Below the pieces are notes generated by a model. That model saw nothing but the letters and a program-made list of their open reading frames with translations. It had not been told where the DNA came from and ran no database searches. Made by a program: the position numbers and the translations under genes. A stretch of DNA of 64,000 nucleotides. Source: Mortierella sp. BCC40632 (Eukaryota > Mortierellomycota > Mortierellomycetes > Mortierellales > Mortierellaceae). Of the stretch, positions 1 to 12,842 are shown piece by piece. The stretch spans positions 1,379,501-1,443,500 of the forward strand of contig WAEK01000001.1 in assembly GCA_011634665.1 (NCBI GenBank), in the 5' to 3' direction. Numbering within the stretch: the first letter of the stretch is position 1; each line of letters opens with the position of its first letter.

Positions 1-796
1 CTGCCAGGGCTGCCTGTCGATGGATCGTCAGGGCCTCGTCAGAGAGGATAGGTGCATACATCGAATAGTTGCGGATCGAAGAAATGGCCTTGGTCGAGGA
101 CTCGAGCAACGCAAGCAGATCGATCGATACATTGTCATAATGTTGTTGCTGTTGTTGAGAACTGAGCGAGCTACTGGAGAGATCCTTGATATGCGAGAGT
201 TGTCTCATTGGATCGTCTCCAATAGCAGAGACGGGGGAGTCGAGTGCCTGCTCCTGACCATCCGTCGCATGTGCTGACAGGGATGGATAACTAATGATGC
301 CCCACACATCAAGGACCACCTGGATATCCTCATGACAGATCCGGAGCAACTCTTCAGGATTAGGTGAAATTAGTTTTAGTCGTGGACAGATGGTGTCGAG
401 AAAACTGGTCTTGACATCATGACTGTCCTGTCGGGCGAGTCCTTCGCAGACGGTGCCTCCAGAGGCATAGTAGCGTTGCAGGTAGGTAATGGATCCAAGT
501 GCCCTGATGCTTGCTCTCTTTCTTGCGTTGCCAGAGGCATGCTTGAGCTCTCTAGATTTTTTTTTTTTTCCATTCCCAGGAATAGCAGAGTCAGGAGTCG
601 GTAGAAGGGGTTTCCACGGTTCGGAAGCACAAGGGAATGGACACGTCCGGGATCAGTTCATTCATTAGGAGGAGTTCTTTGGGGGAATGAGAACAGAAAA
701 CCACATTGGTCCAGATACAGAGAAAGTGAAAGAGAAAAAAAGTTCCTCTCATTACCTTGGCTTGATGTATCCTTCGGCAAACCGGAGTGCGCTCAT
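1..796 (-). CDS. Unrecognised protein, partial (C-terminal part outside window)
   Basis: The minus strand from about 551 down to base 1 is one open frame with protein-like composition. It includes ISPNPEELLRICHEDIQ, a short Gln run (QQQQQ) and SSIRNYSMYAPILSDEA, and it runs off the window. It begins after an acceptor TCTAG preceded by 13 A. A likely upstream exon (about 631-676) reads ELLLMNELIPDVSIPL. A possible first exon (756-796) starts MSALRFAEGYIKP and ends at a good AAG|GTAATG donor. The phase between these first two exons is off by one, so the 5' model is tentative. Translation could instead start at the Met of MNELIPDV. I do not recognise the family. The reading frame itself is well supported; the function is unknown. 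Confidence 0.55.
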
Positions 797-3313
797 GATT
801 TAGGGTATAGATTAAATGGTGGGGAGTCGAGGTCTATTTGTAGGCTAGGGATATCAATGTGAGTGAAGGACATGAGTTAGTCCTGCGTTTGCGCGGAGGT
901 GGGGGGTGAATCCTAGGGCGAGGAGAAGCAAGCAAAAAAAGAAAGAAAGAAAAGGCAGAGGAGAGGAAAAGGTCGGAGGAAGAGGAGGTGCTGTTGGATA
1001 GTATGCTTTATGCATTACGGCTGCTTTTGTCGGAAAAAAAAGGATATCAGGGCAGCCGCATTTAAGACGGACCATGAGGCCGATGCAGGGTGGAAGGCTG
1101 GGGGTGGAGCGATACGCCCAGGAGGGAGTGAACAAGCAGAAGAAAGAAAGATGCCAAGATGTAAACCACAGATGTTGTGGTCCAGTCAAGAGTATCCGAT
1201 GTCCATGATATGGTCTCTTGAGAAGTCTTGGACCTACCTCTTGGGATATTAGATGAGCTGCAAAAGTGGTGAAGGAGAGTCCAGTGGTGCGAGATCGAAA
1301 TAGGATAATAAAAAAGAAAGAGAGAAAGAAAGAAAAGAAGAAGGTTGGACAAAGGACAAAACAACTCGGCTATTTGGATGAGGCGAGAAGGGGTCGTGAT
1401 GTCGGGCGGTGTGGGAGCGGCGACGGCGACGGCGGCGGTGGTGGTGGTGGAGGAGAAGGAGGAAGAGGAGGAGAGGGGAAGGATGGCAGATACGAAATCG
1501 GTGAGAAAGATGGTGGAGGATGAGAGGACAGACGCGAGAAGGGATGGAGACCGATCGACAGACAGCGGGAGTAAATACAGAAAGGAGTTACGCAAGAGGA
1601 AGGAAAGAGAAAGAGAGAAAGAGAGAAAGAAAGAGAGAGAGAGAGAGAAAAGAGGGACGCCAGGTCGAAACTCTGCAGCCCAATGACTACCATGGCACGA
1701 TAGTTCCAAGAAGCCTTTATTGGCCCAATCTGGTCAGAGGGAGCAAGGAGGCGAGCCGCGCACGCCCCAGCAGGAAAGAAAAAAGCAGAGAAAGATCATG
1801 TATCAAGGACAACCCAAGAGTGCGACACACTCTAGGAGCTCAGCTGGAGCCGGACACTCTCTGCAGCAGAGATGCAATGGGCTCGACGATGAGCAGAGAG
1901 TGAGTAAGTAAGAGATGCACAGGGCGCGACGGGACAGACAATGCAGCGCCTGACGAGCCCGCACGACCGTCGAGAGCCGGCGCCTGTTCGCATGCCTCCT
2001 TCTGCGTTCCAGTCTCACTCTACAACACTTCCTACCGAGCGAGTTAGCTGTTGTGCAACTGCAACGGGTGGGAGACCTTTTACTTTTGTGCCAGCACAGG
2101 ACATGTCTGACGACTGTCTACCAACCTGACTAGGACGTGAGTGACATGCACGGCGACAGATCTGGAGCCCAGCCCGTTTATAGACTGCTGGACTTTTCTT
2201 CTTCTTTCTATTGTCGATGGCCCATTAGGACCAGCGATACAAAGTAGCGGTCGGGTAACAACGGGTGTCACTTTTTTATTTGAGTATTTGAGTATTTGAC
2301 AAGTGTGAACGGGGGAAAGGAGCAGGACGAGGTGAGAGAAGCAGAAGCAGAAGAGAGAGACGGATTATGTTCGGCTCCGTGTTTTTTTCTATTTGTGCCT
2401 TTTTTGAACCTGCATCGAGAACAAATGCCCGGGCAAACAGACAGGCAAGCAGCTAAAGTTGGGCAGACAAAGACTACGACGAAAGCTGCCCGAGGTCGTT
2501 GCCGAGCTGCGTAATACCGTTCCCCGACACTGTGGCAGGATGCAGGGGGAGGAGGAGACGGGGCCATTGGTCGCCATCGTGTGTAAGCAGATCGGATTGT
2601 GTCTCATGGCTGTCTGCCAAGGCATCCAGAGCAAGCGCTTCCGACTTGGATCCACCGAAAGTGCCTCCACGCTGTTACCCCAGGGCAACGCGTCCCCTAC
2701 TCCACTCCATTTGCCCCTTGTTTCTTCTGCAGTAGGCAGTCAGCGTTGCGTTGACACTATGGTCTCTCTCACCCCCTCATCGCCTCATTTTGACAAGACA
2801 GCCACGGACCACGTCTACGTCGAAGCGCTCTGGGCTCAGGATTTGGTACTTTCTCAGGTTTTTTTTTCTCTCTCTCCCCCTGGCTGCGGGTCGCCATCGA
2901 GAGAGGCAGGAAAAGATGGCCCGTCCACAGTCGCAGGAATACAGCTGGGCAGGGAGAGAGAAGAAGGAGGGAACCTTCCCGCGCCTCACACTCTCACACA
3001 CTAGCACTCTGTGCGCGAACACACGCAGGCAATGTGGGACGGGGTGAGGGGGGGCTGGAAAAGGAGAGAGAGAAAGAGCGACAAGGGCGTCCTGCAGAGG
3101 TCGCCATCCTTGTCCTTGTCGCCGGGCCTTCATAAATAGGACGGAAACAGACGTCGTTCTTGGCCGCACCTTCTGTTCCCGTTTCTGTCCAAAGTTACTC
3201 TTCCCACCCCAACTCACCCCTGTCCACACGCCTTGCTCACACCACCACCACTTTTTTTTCACGCCGCAGTATCCCTTCTTTTCTCTTTCTCTCTCTCTCT
3301 CGCTTACCAAAAC
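797..3313. other. Intergenic region between divergent genes
   Basis: About 2.5 kb with no exon I can support. Roughly 900-1670 is strongly purine-rich on the plus strand (AAAG, GGA and GA-type repeats). This creates long Ser/Leu/Phe-rich or Arg/Glu/Lys-rich open frames that look like repeat translation. The right end is CT-rich and forms the leader of the reticulon gene. Confidence 0.6.
3132..3138 (+). promoter_or_regulatory. TATA-like element upstream of the reticulon gene
   Basis: ATAAATA lies about 180 bp before the start codon at 3314. It is followed by a CT-rich leader, a common arrangement in fungal promoters. Position and sequence are the only evidence. Confidence 0.35.
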
Positions 3314-4517
3314 ATGGAGCTCGACCGGGACACACGCGACCGTCTCCAGACTGATTCTCAGCAAGAGTTGGATCAGAAGCCCTTCGTGACCGAGTCGACC
3401 AATGTCGGCGAGAGTTCTGCACCTGCACGCGAGCGGAGCGGTGCTGACTCTCCAAGGACCAATCTCGAAGGCAAGTTTGATGGGTCGCTTCTCTTGTGGG
3501 AGGAGGAAGAGTGGGGTATAAAAGACATTGTGCACATTAGCAAATGACCTTTCTGCTTGTGCTGACCCAGGACCAACTTGGTGTCTCTTCTTCTACCCCC
3601 TTCTCCCCCTCTCCCCGGACACTCTTTTTTACTCTCTCATTTTTTTAGACCCGCACTCGTACATGGCACCCAAGTTGAGAAGTCTGGTTCTCTGGGAGAA
3701 CCCCACGCACTCTGCGACTGCCTTGGTGGGCTCGTTGGCATTTTTTATGGTCTGTCGCTATTACTCGTTGTTAAACTTGACCTGTGCGCTGTTTGTCTAC
3801 GGGATCTCGGGTGCCTTCATCTATGTGAATGGCTCTATCGCGATTGCCAACATAACCAACAAGCCTCTTATCCGACCTCTCGAGTAGGTGCTTTTTTTTT
3901 TTTTCGGTTGGTTTAACTGAAGCAAATTGTCAATGGACCATCGTTCTAAAAGCACGTACGCTCTGTTTTTCTTTCCAACTTTCTAGGAAATACTATGCTC
4001 GGTCAACAGAGTATCTTCACCTTGATTCGCGCTTATTTCATCAAAAGGTCGACTACTTTACGGATGGACTCAATGTTGTCCTAACAGAACTGGCCAAGGT
4101 CGTTCTCATTGAAGACAGCAAGAGAAGTTTGAAGGTAAGCATAGCATCAGAGTCTTCTCTTTAAAAAAAAAAAAAATGAAGACTTGGCCTTGAAGAACTG
4201 TGTTCTAAATGGTCTCTTATTCTCCCTTCTTTCCCCAGTTCATTGGCATCTTCTACTCCCTTTGGACACTTCGGACCTGGTTCTCAACAACAACACTCCT
4301 TAGCGTGGTCGTGGTCTCGCTCTTTACGATGCCACGTATCTACCTGGATCACCAAACTGTGATTGACGCACATGTGGCCAAGACCTGTGACCTTGTTCAC
4401 GAACATACTTCCAAGGGATGCAAGATGGCGGAAACTCAATGGAATTCAGTTTACACCAAGACAGAGACAATGTTGCAGGAAAAGGGTCTCCTGAAGAAGA
4501 CTGAAAAGGCCGAGTAA
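3314..4517 (+). CDS. Reticulon-like ER membrane protein
   Basis: Exons 3314-3470, 3649-3883, 3987-4134 and 4239-4517 join in phase. The product is about 272 aa. The first 50 residues are polar and acidic. The reticulon homology domain follows: LVLWENPTHSA, then a long hydrophobic stretch (SLAFFMVCRYYSLLNLTCALFV), a loop, and a second hydrophobic pair around FIGIFYSLWTLRTW and LLSVVVVSLF. Reticulons insert as hairpins in the outer leaflet of the tubular ER and bend the membrane. The tail is short, charged and Lys-rich. The start is the first ATG after the CT-rich leader. Intron 1 uses a GC donor (listed separately). The 3' end faces the methyltransferase gene tail to tail. Confidence 0.88.
3471..3648 (+). 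other. GC-AG intron in the reticulon gene
   Basis: The exon ends GAAG and the intron begins GCAAGT, ending TTTTTTAG. This junction keeps frame (G|AC gives Asp before PHSYMAPKL). No GT nearby does so with a reasonable consensus. GC donors with otherwise perfect GCAAGT context are a known minor class of U2 introns. Confidence 0.7.
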
Positions 4518-4962
4518 ATAGAGTTGGTTCTTCTCCTTCTTTCTCTCTCTCTTCTCTTTCTCATACATCATTGTACATAGTCGAGCGTATTTGCTTTCCG
4601 AGATGACCGTTTATTTCTCAAATGCAACTTATAATACAGACAAAAAAGAAAAAAAAAAAAGATGAGAAAAAAGAATGCTTTGCCTTCTTCCTGGGTTGTT
4701 GTCCCTTCGTGTATCGTCAGATTCTCTATTATCCGGAGGTCAAGGACGGATATCCACAAATCAAATGAAGAGTCGGCGTAATGTGTAGGAAAAAAAAAAT
4801 GAAATAATAATATTAAATTGAGGATGGGGGGTGAGGGGTTGGGGGTGAATACTCAATGGCTAAGGGCCTGCAGCAAATGAACTTGATATGCTTTTTAGGG
4901 GAGGAGAGCTTTTTTTTTTTTTTTTTTTTAGGAACCCCTCCTCCTTTTCTCCAGGACGCAAA
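4518..4962. other. Convergent 3' intergenic region
   Basis: 445 bp between the stop codons of the reticulon and methyltransferase genes. It holds a CT-rich stretch, AT-rich sequence and a T run at about 4911-4929. No coding signal seen. Confidence 0.6.
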
Positions 4963-6590
<1,628 letters not shown>

Positions 6591-8918
6591 TGTGATGGTT
6601 TCGGAGAGATATCAAGAAGGGTATCAAGAAGGGGGGACAAAAGGAGGAGAGGAAAAAAAAAAAAAAAAAAAGTATGCACCAAGACTTAAGCTACCAGTGA
6701 CTGCCTTTATTTGTTTTGGCACTTGTGCCGATGGGAATTAAGTTTTCTTCAGGGAGGAGTTTGCTAACTTTGTCTCAGGGAATCTGGGATTATGAGATCC
6801 GACTCACTGTTTGATCGTTGAGTAACGGTGGAGAGCAGCACGTTCGGTATTCTAGGAGGGGGAGGTCTTAACTCCTTACACGCTAGTATTTCAAGACTAT
6901 CTGCTTTTTGGAAAAGAGCGCTATCCCTGAAGAAATGTTTATGGAAATAGGTGTAGCCTGCGGACCACTTGATAGATGCTGGATACAGCTTCAATAGAAA
7001 TGGTCGCTAACTCTGAAATGTCAGATAGGAGATCCAAGGTGCACTTCATGGAGTCTGGTACTAATTGTTATCTTGACATCTTAGATGAGAGATGCTGACG
7101 GCAAGGGGCAACCGCTGCAGGACCTTAGCCAAGACAAGCGCCGTCATCTGAATGCTATTTCCACAGCAAGTCGAATGAGGCTGTGAGGTCCATCATTTCC
7201 TGGTAAGACGGAGTAGGATTGATCAAAGACTTCACATTTGGGACTCTCCCGATGATAGAGAGAGAGAGAGAAAGAGAGGGTTCAGGGACAAAAAATGGAT
7301 AGTATTCCTTCGTCTCAAGAGATATCCTTGAATGGTAGAGCTTGTTGATTCTTGAGTAGAAAGAAAAAAAAAATCAATGGTGCATTGTCAAGCAGAGTCA
7401 GGACCTGGTGCTTTTTACTACCTCAGTCAAGAATCTGGAAAGGATATACTTGGTGTCTGGCGCTCGGCAAAGTTTGTTTGAGCAAAGCGGTTGCATATTT
7501 GAAAAGCAAGAAAATGCCATTGCCCTAGCCATGTCCCTGGTGCCAGGTATTCTATAAGTACTCAGGGCGACTTTGGGGGGTGACTAGGCAAGGCCGCCCA
7601 GTCAAGCTCGACCATACCATTGGAGGTCAACCTAAGGAAAGGGAATTCATTATTTCCCACCATAATTTTTCGAAACGACTTGACAACAGCAGCACACTAC
7701 GCTCACGAATAGATGTGGAATGAGCATCTGATGCGAGTGCTGTTGATGCATGAGTTGTTTTTGGATCTGCAGAGAGGATGTCTAAAGTCCGATTTAGGTG
7801 TGGATCGATGCATGCAAGAGGAACCATGACAGGAGGAGAGGCTGGGAAATGGCTGGGCTCATCATTCGGGGGGGCTGGACGAAAAAAGGGGGGAGGATTG
7901 GTCAGGTTGGTCAGAGTGCAGCAACAGAGACGGGAAATGAGGCTGCAAATCGGGATGATCGAAGAGAGACCATCAGACGGTGGCTGGCCCAGTTGGGACC
8001 CCCAATGGACGAGTGGACGGCATCAGGGCAATCGAGAGAGAGACAACTCTGGACACCCATTCTTGAAGAAAAAAAAAAAAAAAAAAAAAAGGGCAAGTAA
8101 CAGGTGGACCGTAGGTCGGTCGGCAGGGCCACAGAGAAGGAGGAGGACCAGCAGGGTGAATCCAGTCGCGTTCTCTGCTCCATTAAAAGCCCGGCTCTTC
8201 TAAAAAATGTTGCCCACTCACGCTCCATCTCTCTCATCCAACCTCTCCATTTGTTCATCTCATCCCTGGATCCATCCGCTGCCCGCTCCTCCTCCCCTAC
8301 CAGTCACCCCCCATCTCCATCATCATCATTACCATCCACACGCGCCCAACCCAGCTCCTGCACCAAGCATCGCCGCGCCCCGTTCAAACCCGCACGGCTC
8401 GCAATCACAGATTTCGGTGATCGTTTTCCGACCCGCAGGGAAAGCACGTACAGTTTGCTCCACAGCAGTCCTTTTCTCGTCATCCACCCGCCGCAGCCCC
8501 GCCCAGGCGAATCTCGCTGTGCTTTGCCGTCAAAAAAAGGAAAAATATAAAAAAAAAAAGTGTGAGAGAGAGTGAGAGTTGAGCCGCCTCCTTGCGCTTC
8601 TCGCGCGCGCGCTCGTCTGCATCCACCTTCACAGGTCCGGCAGCAGCAGACGCGGCGGGAGGTAGAAAGGACTCGCCCCTTCCGTGAGTCAAGAAGCCCC
8701 CGTCGCGCAGACCCAGACGAGCTCCAAAAGTCGGTCCTCTTCGTCCCTGAGTCTGCAGGTCAACCAGTGGGGTCGCCAGCATTGTTCATCGCCCGTCTGG
8801 GGCCGGCAGCTCGACAACAGGTATCGATCGCGACCAGGACAACGTTCGACTCGTCAGTCTAAAGTACACCTCCGATTCCATCTGTAGTTGTTTTTCGACG
8901 CAAACGAAAGGAGTCAAC
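6591..8918. other. Divergent intergenic region (methyltransferase / Cdh1)
   Basis: About 2.3 kb without a supported gene. It holds an A run near 6654-6671, a short (GA)n near 7259-7280 and an A run near 8070-8090. The C-rich segment 8230-8530 precedes the Cdh1 start and is probably its promoter or leader. Six-frame translation gives only short, low-complexity frames. Confidence 0.6.
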
Positions 8919-9721
8919 ATGGACCATCAATTTGAAGATCGACTGATCGAGCTTCATCGAAGCGAAGCCAAGAATCCAACACCGATCAATAATAATCAAC
9001 CACCAAGCCCTGTTCATATCCCACTCCAACTTTCATCCAGGAATTTAACACCGGCCTTGGCCACCAGAAGAGTGGTCGCAGAAGAGAGAGCGGCAGCCGC
9101 AGCAGCCAAAGAAGCCAAAGAAGCTCCTCCATTGACAAGGAGCGCAGCACGGAGTGCCCACACATCCGTTGTTCGACCCGCTGTACCAAGGGTCATCGGG
9201 CGAGGAACAGGTCGGATCACCAAGAGACGGCCTCGTGTCCAAACCAATATCACTACCGAACTAAGATCAGCGTCTCAAGAGAACGCAGAGAACATTAGAA
9301 GAGGAACAAGAGTACAGGAAGAGGCGCCATTCCATCGTGCATCCTCGCGTGAACGCTTGCCACTTCATCCATCGTCGTCTACTACAACATTCGATGATAC
9401 CGTAGACATAGCGTCCTTGGAACCCATGGAGGGCCAAGGCGCCCACTTGAGCGATTCTTCGTCTTCTCTCAAGACTTCCAAAAGAACTTTAACCAAGCAT
9501 GTCGTCAAGTCTTCACATTTGTTGCAAGATGAAACGATACGTAGTCCAATACCGACCATGGGACGCAGCATTGGCCCCATTATCACCACTTCTCAAGACC
9601 AGGACCAGGATCAAGAAGCCCCGCCTCCTTCTGTGATGCTGTCTCCACTCATGAAGTCTACTGGAATGAGGTCGCCGCCGCGAATGACCTCTCCAACAAA
9701 GAAAGTTGTTTATGACAGGTA

Positions 9722-9768
<47 letters not shown>

Positions 9769-11840
9769 ATGATTACCAATGCTAGGTCCCGGGGAAAAAA
9801 AAAAATATTAAATGTTGACCCTATGTTCCTTTTTTTCCCCTCTCATACATTGTTCTCTAGATATATTCCTATGCGTGAAGGAAATTTGGCCGAGCAGTTC
9901 CAACTCCTTCCGGACCCAGATACACCTCTGACTCCCAGCCGACAACGGGCTCGAGCGGCATCCATCACGCCTAGTCAGTCAGCATGGGGTGCAGACGCCA
10001 TGACTCGTATGTTTTTTTTTTTTTTTTTTTTTTTTTCGGCTCACTCATCCAAGGAATGCTCAAGTTTATTGACATGTGGACTCATATTACCTGCTCAAAA
10101 AAAAAAAAAAAAAAGCACACGATATCGTGGTCGCAAACGAAATCATTCCTGGGCACCGGTACAGTCCCAATAGCCAGAATACTTTGGCCAACCAAAGGCG
10201 ACTTTTTTCGTATGCTCAAGTGACGCTTCAGAATGTTCATTCGTTCGATTCGCCCATGCGGCAAATGTATTCGTCAACACCTATCTCACGGGAAAGTCGA
10301 GATTATTTGATGAGTCCCAAAAAGACACAGCGCAAGATCAGCGAGGTGCCATTCAAGGTTCTTGATGCTCCAGGACTAGCAGTATGTTGAAGATCCAGGC
10401 TTTTCTCGCAAAGGACTTGGCTAGTGTGACAGCTCATGGCTAACAATACCTTGATTCTTATTCCTATTGTTGATTTTCTTTCTTTCTAGGACGATTACTA
10501 TTTGAACTTGGTCGACTGGTCCTCACAGAATGTGTTAGGTGTAGGATTAAAACAGTGTGTCTATCTCTGGGATGCTCTGACAGGCACACCAACACAGCTC
10601 TGTACTCTGAACGAGAGAGTAACCTCGATTAATTGGATTTCGTCGGTAAGGCGCGAGACTCTATCTCCTGTATAGGATTTGATCCGGATTCTATGCTCAT
10701 TAGACCATTCATTACTCACTCGATCTCTCTCTCTCTCTTTCTCTCTCTTTCTCTTTCCCTCTTTCTGGTGACTTTATCTCAGGGAAATCATTTGGCGATA
10801 GGAACAGATAGTGGAGAAGTACAGATTTGGGATGTACAAAAAAGTCAACGCGTCAGGACAATGACCGGACATACCCAACGAGTTGGTGTCCTTGCATGGA
10901 ACGAGCATATTCTAAGTTCAGGAGGGCGGGATCGATTTATTTTCCAGCGTGACGTACGATCTGAAGAAATGTACCAAAAGCTTCTTACGAGCCATAGAGC
11001 TGAGGTAAGAGACGGAACTTTCTTGTCCCATTAACAATTTGATTTTTTTTCCCCTCCGGCTTAAAAGACCATTCATTAACCGGGAATTTGTGTCTCTAAC
11101 CCTCTTTTCAATTGATGGGGGTCGCCATCCAACAACAATACATGATCTAGGTATGTGGACTGAAATGGAATAGCACTGGGACCCAACTTGCTAGCGGTGG
11201 AAACGACAACATGCTGATGATCTGGGAAAAGGATGGGACAAGACCTCTTTTTCAATTTGATGATCATCAAGCAGCAGTCAAGGCCATTGACTGGAGTCCT
11301 CACCAAAAGGGTCTTCTTGCCAGTGGAGGTGGTACATTGGACAAACATATCCGGTTCTGGGAAACGAACACTGGTCATCCCATCGGTGCTGTGAACACGG
11401 GCTCGCAGGTATGATACTTGAATGGGGAGAATCGAAAGAGAAGGAGAATATTGAAGTTGGGTATGCGGACCAAATTACAAAAAAAAAAAAAAAAAAAAAA
11501 AAAGGAAGATTCACTAATTATTTTCTACCTGGTGTATACTTTGTCCACCTAGGTATGCAACCTTGCCTGGTCCAAGACGACGAACGAGATTGTGTCGACG
11601 CATGGGTTTTCACAGAATCTAGTGGTCATTTGGAAGTATCCCTCGATGCAAGAGGTCAAGACTCTGAAGGGTCATCAGAATCGAGTCCTCTACTTGGCAT
11701 TATCACCGGATGGACAAACGATTGTCACAGGAGCTGGGGCAAAGGATGAGTCTCTCCGGCTTTGGAATGTGTTCAAGAAACCCAAGGCAGATGGTCAAGA
11801 TGGTGGCAGTAGCGATAGCCACCTGACGACTATCCGTTGA
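8919..11840 (+). CDS. CDH1: APC/C activator Cdh1/Fzr1 (WD40 protein)
   Basis: Seven exons (8919-9718, 9861-10006, 10116-10381, 10490-10645, 10783-11004, 11151-11408, 11553-11840) join in phase to 711 aa. Cdh1 binds and activates the anaphase-promoting complex in late mitosis and G1 and recruits D-box and KEN-box substrates. The N-terminal 260 residues are polar and probably disordered. The C-box DRYIPMR (residues 266-272) is split by intron 1. Next comes [18 protein letters not shown], then [14 protein letters not shown] leading into the WD40 propeller ([50 protein letters not shown]). The protein ends LTTIR, the Ile-Arg tail that docks on APC/C. C-box, propeller and IR tail together separate Cdh1 from ordinary WD40 proteins. 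The APC/C link with the nearby ubiquitin gene is thematic only. Confidence 0.96.

Positions 11841-12842
<1,002 letters not shown>

Noticed and set aside
1062..1709. 215-codon Ser/Leu/Phe-rich frame on the minus strand
   Set aside because: It is a translation of purine repeats; composition follows the GA/AAAG tracts and no splice or start context supports it.
2459..3004. 181-codon plus-strand frame upstream of the reticulon gene
   Set aside because: It lacks an ATG start (TTG), has no recognisable domain, and lies in promoter-like sequence.
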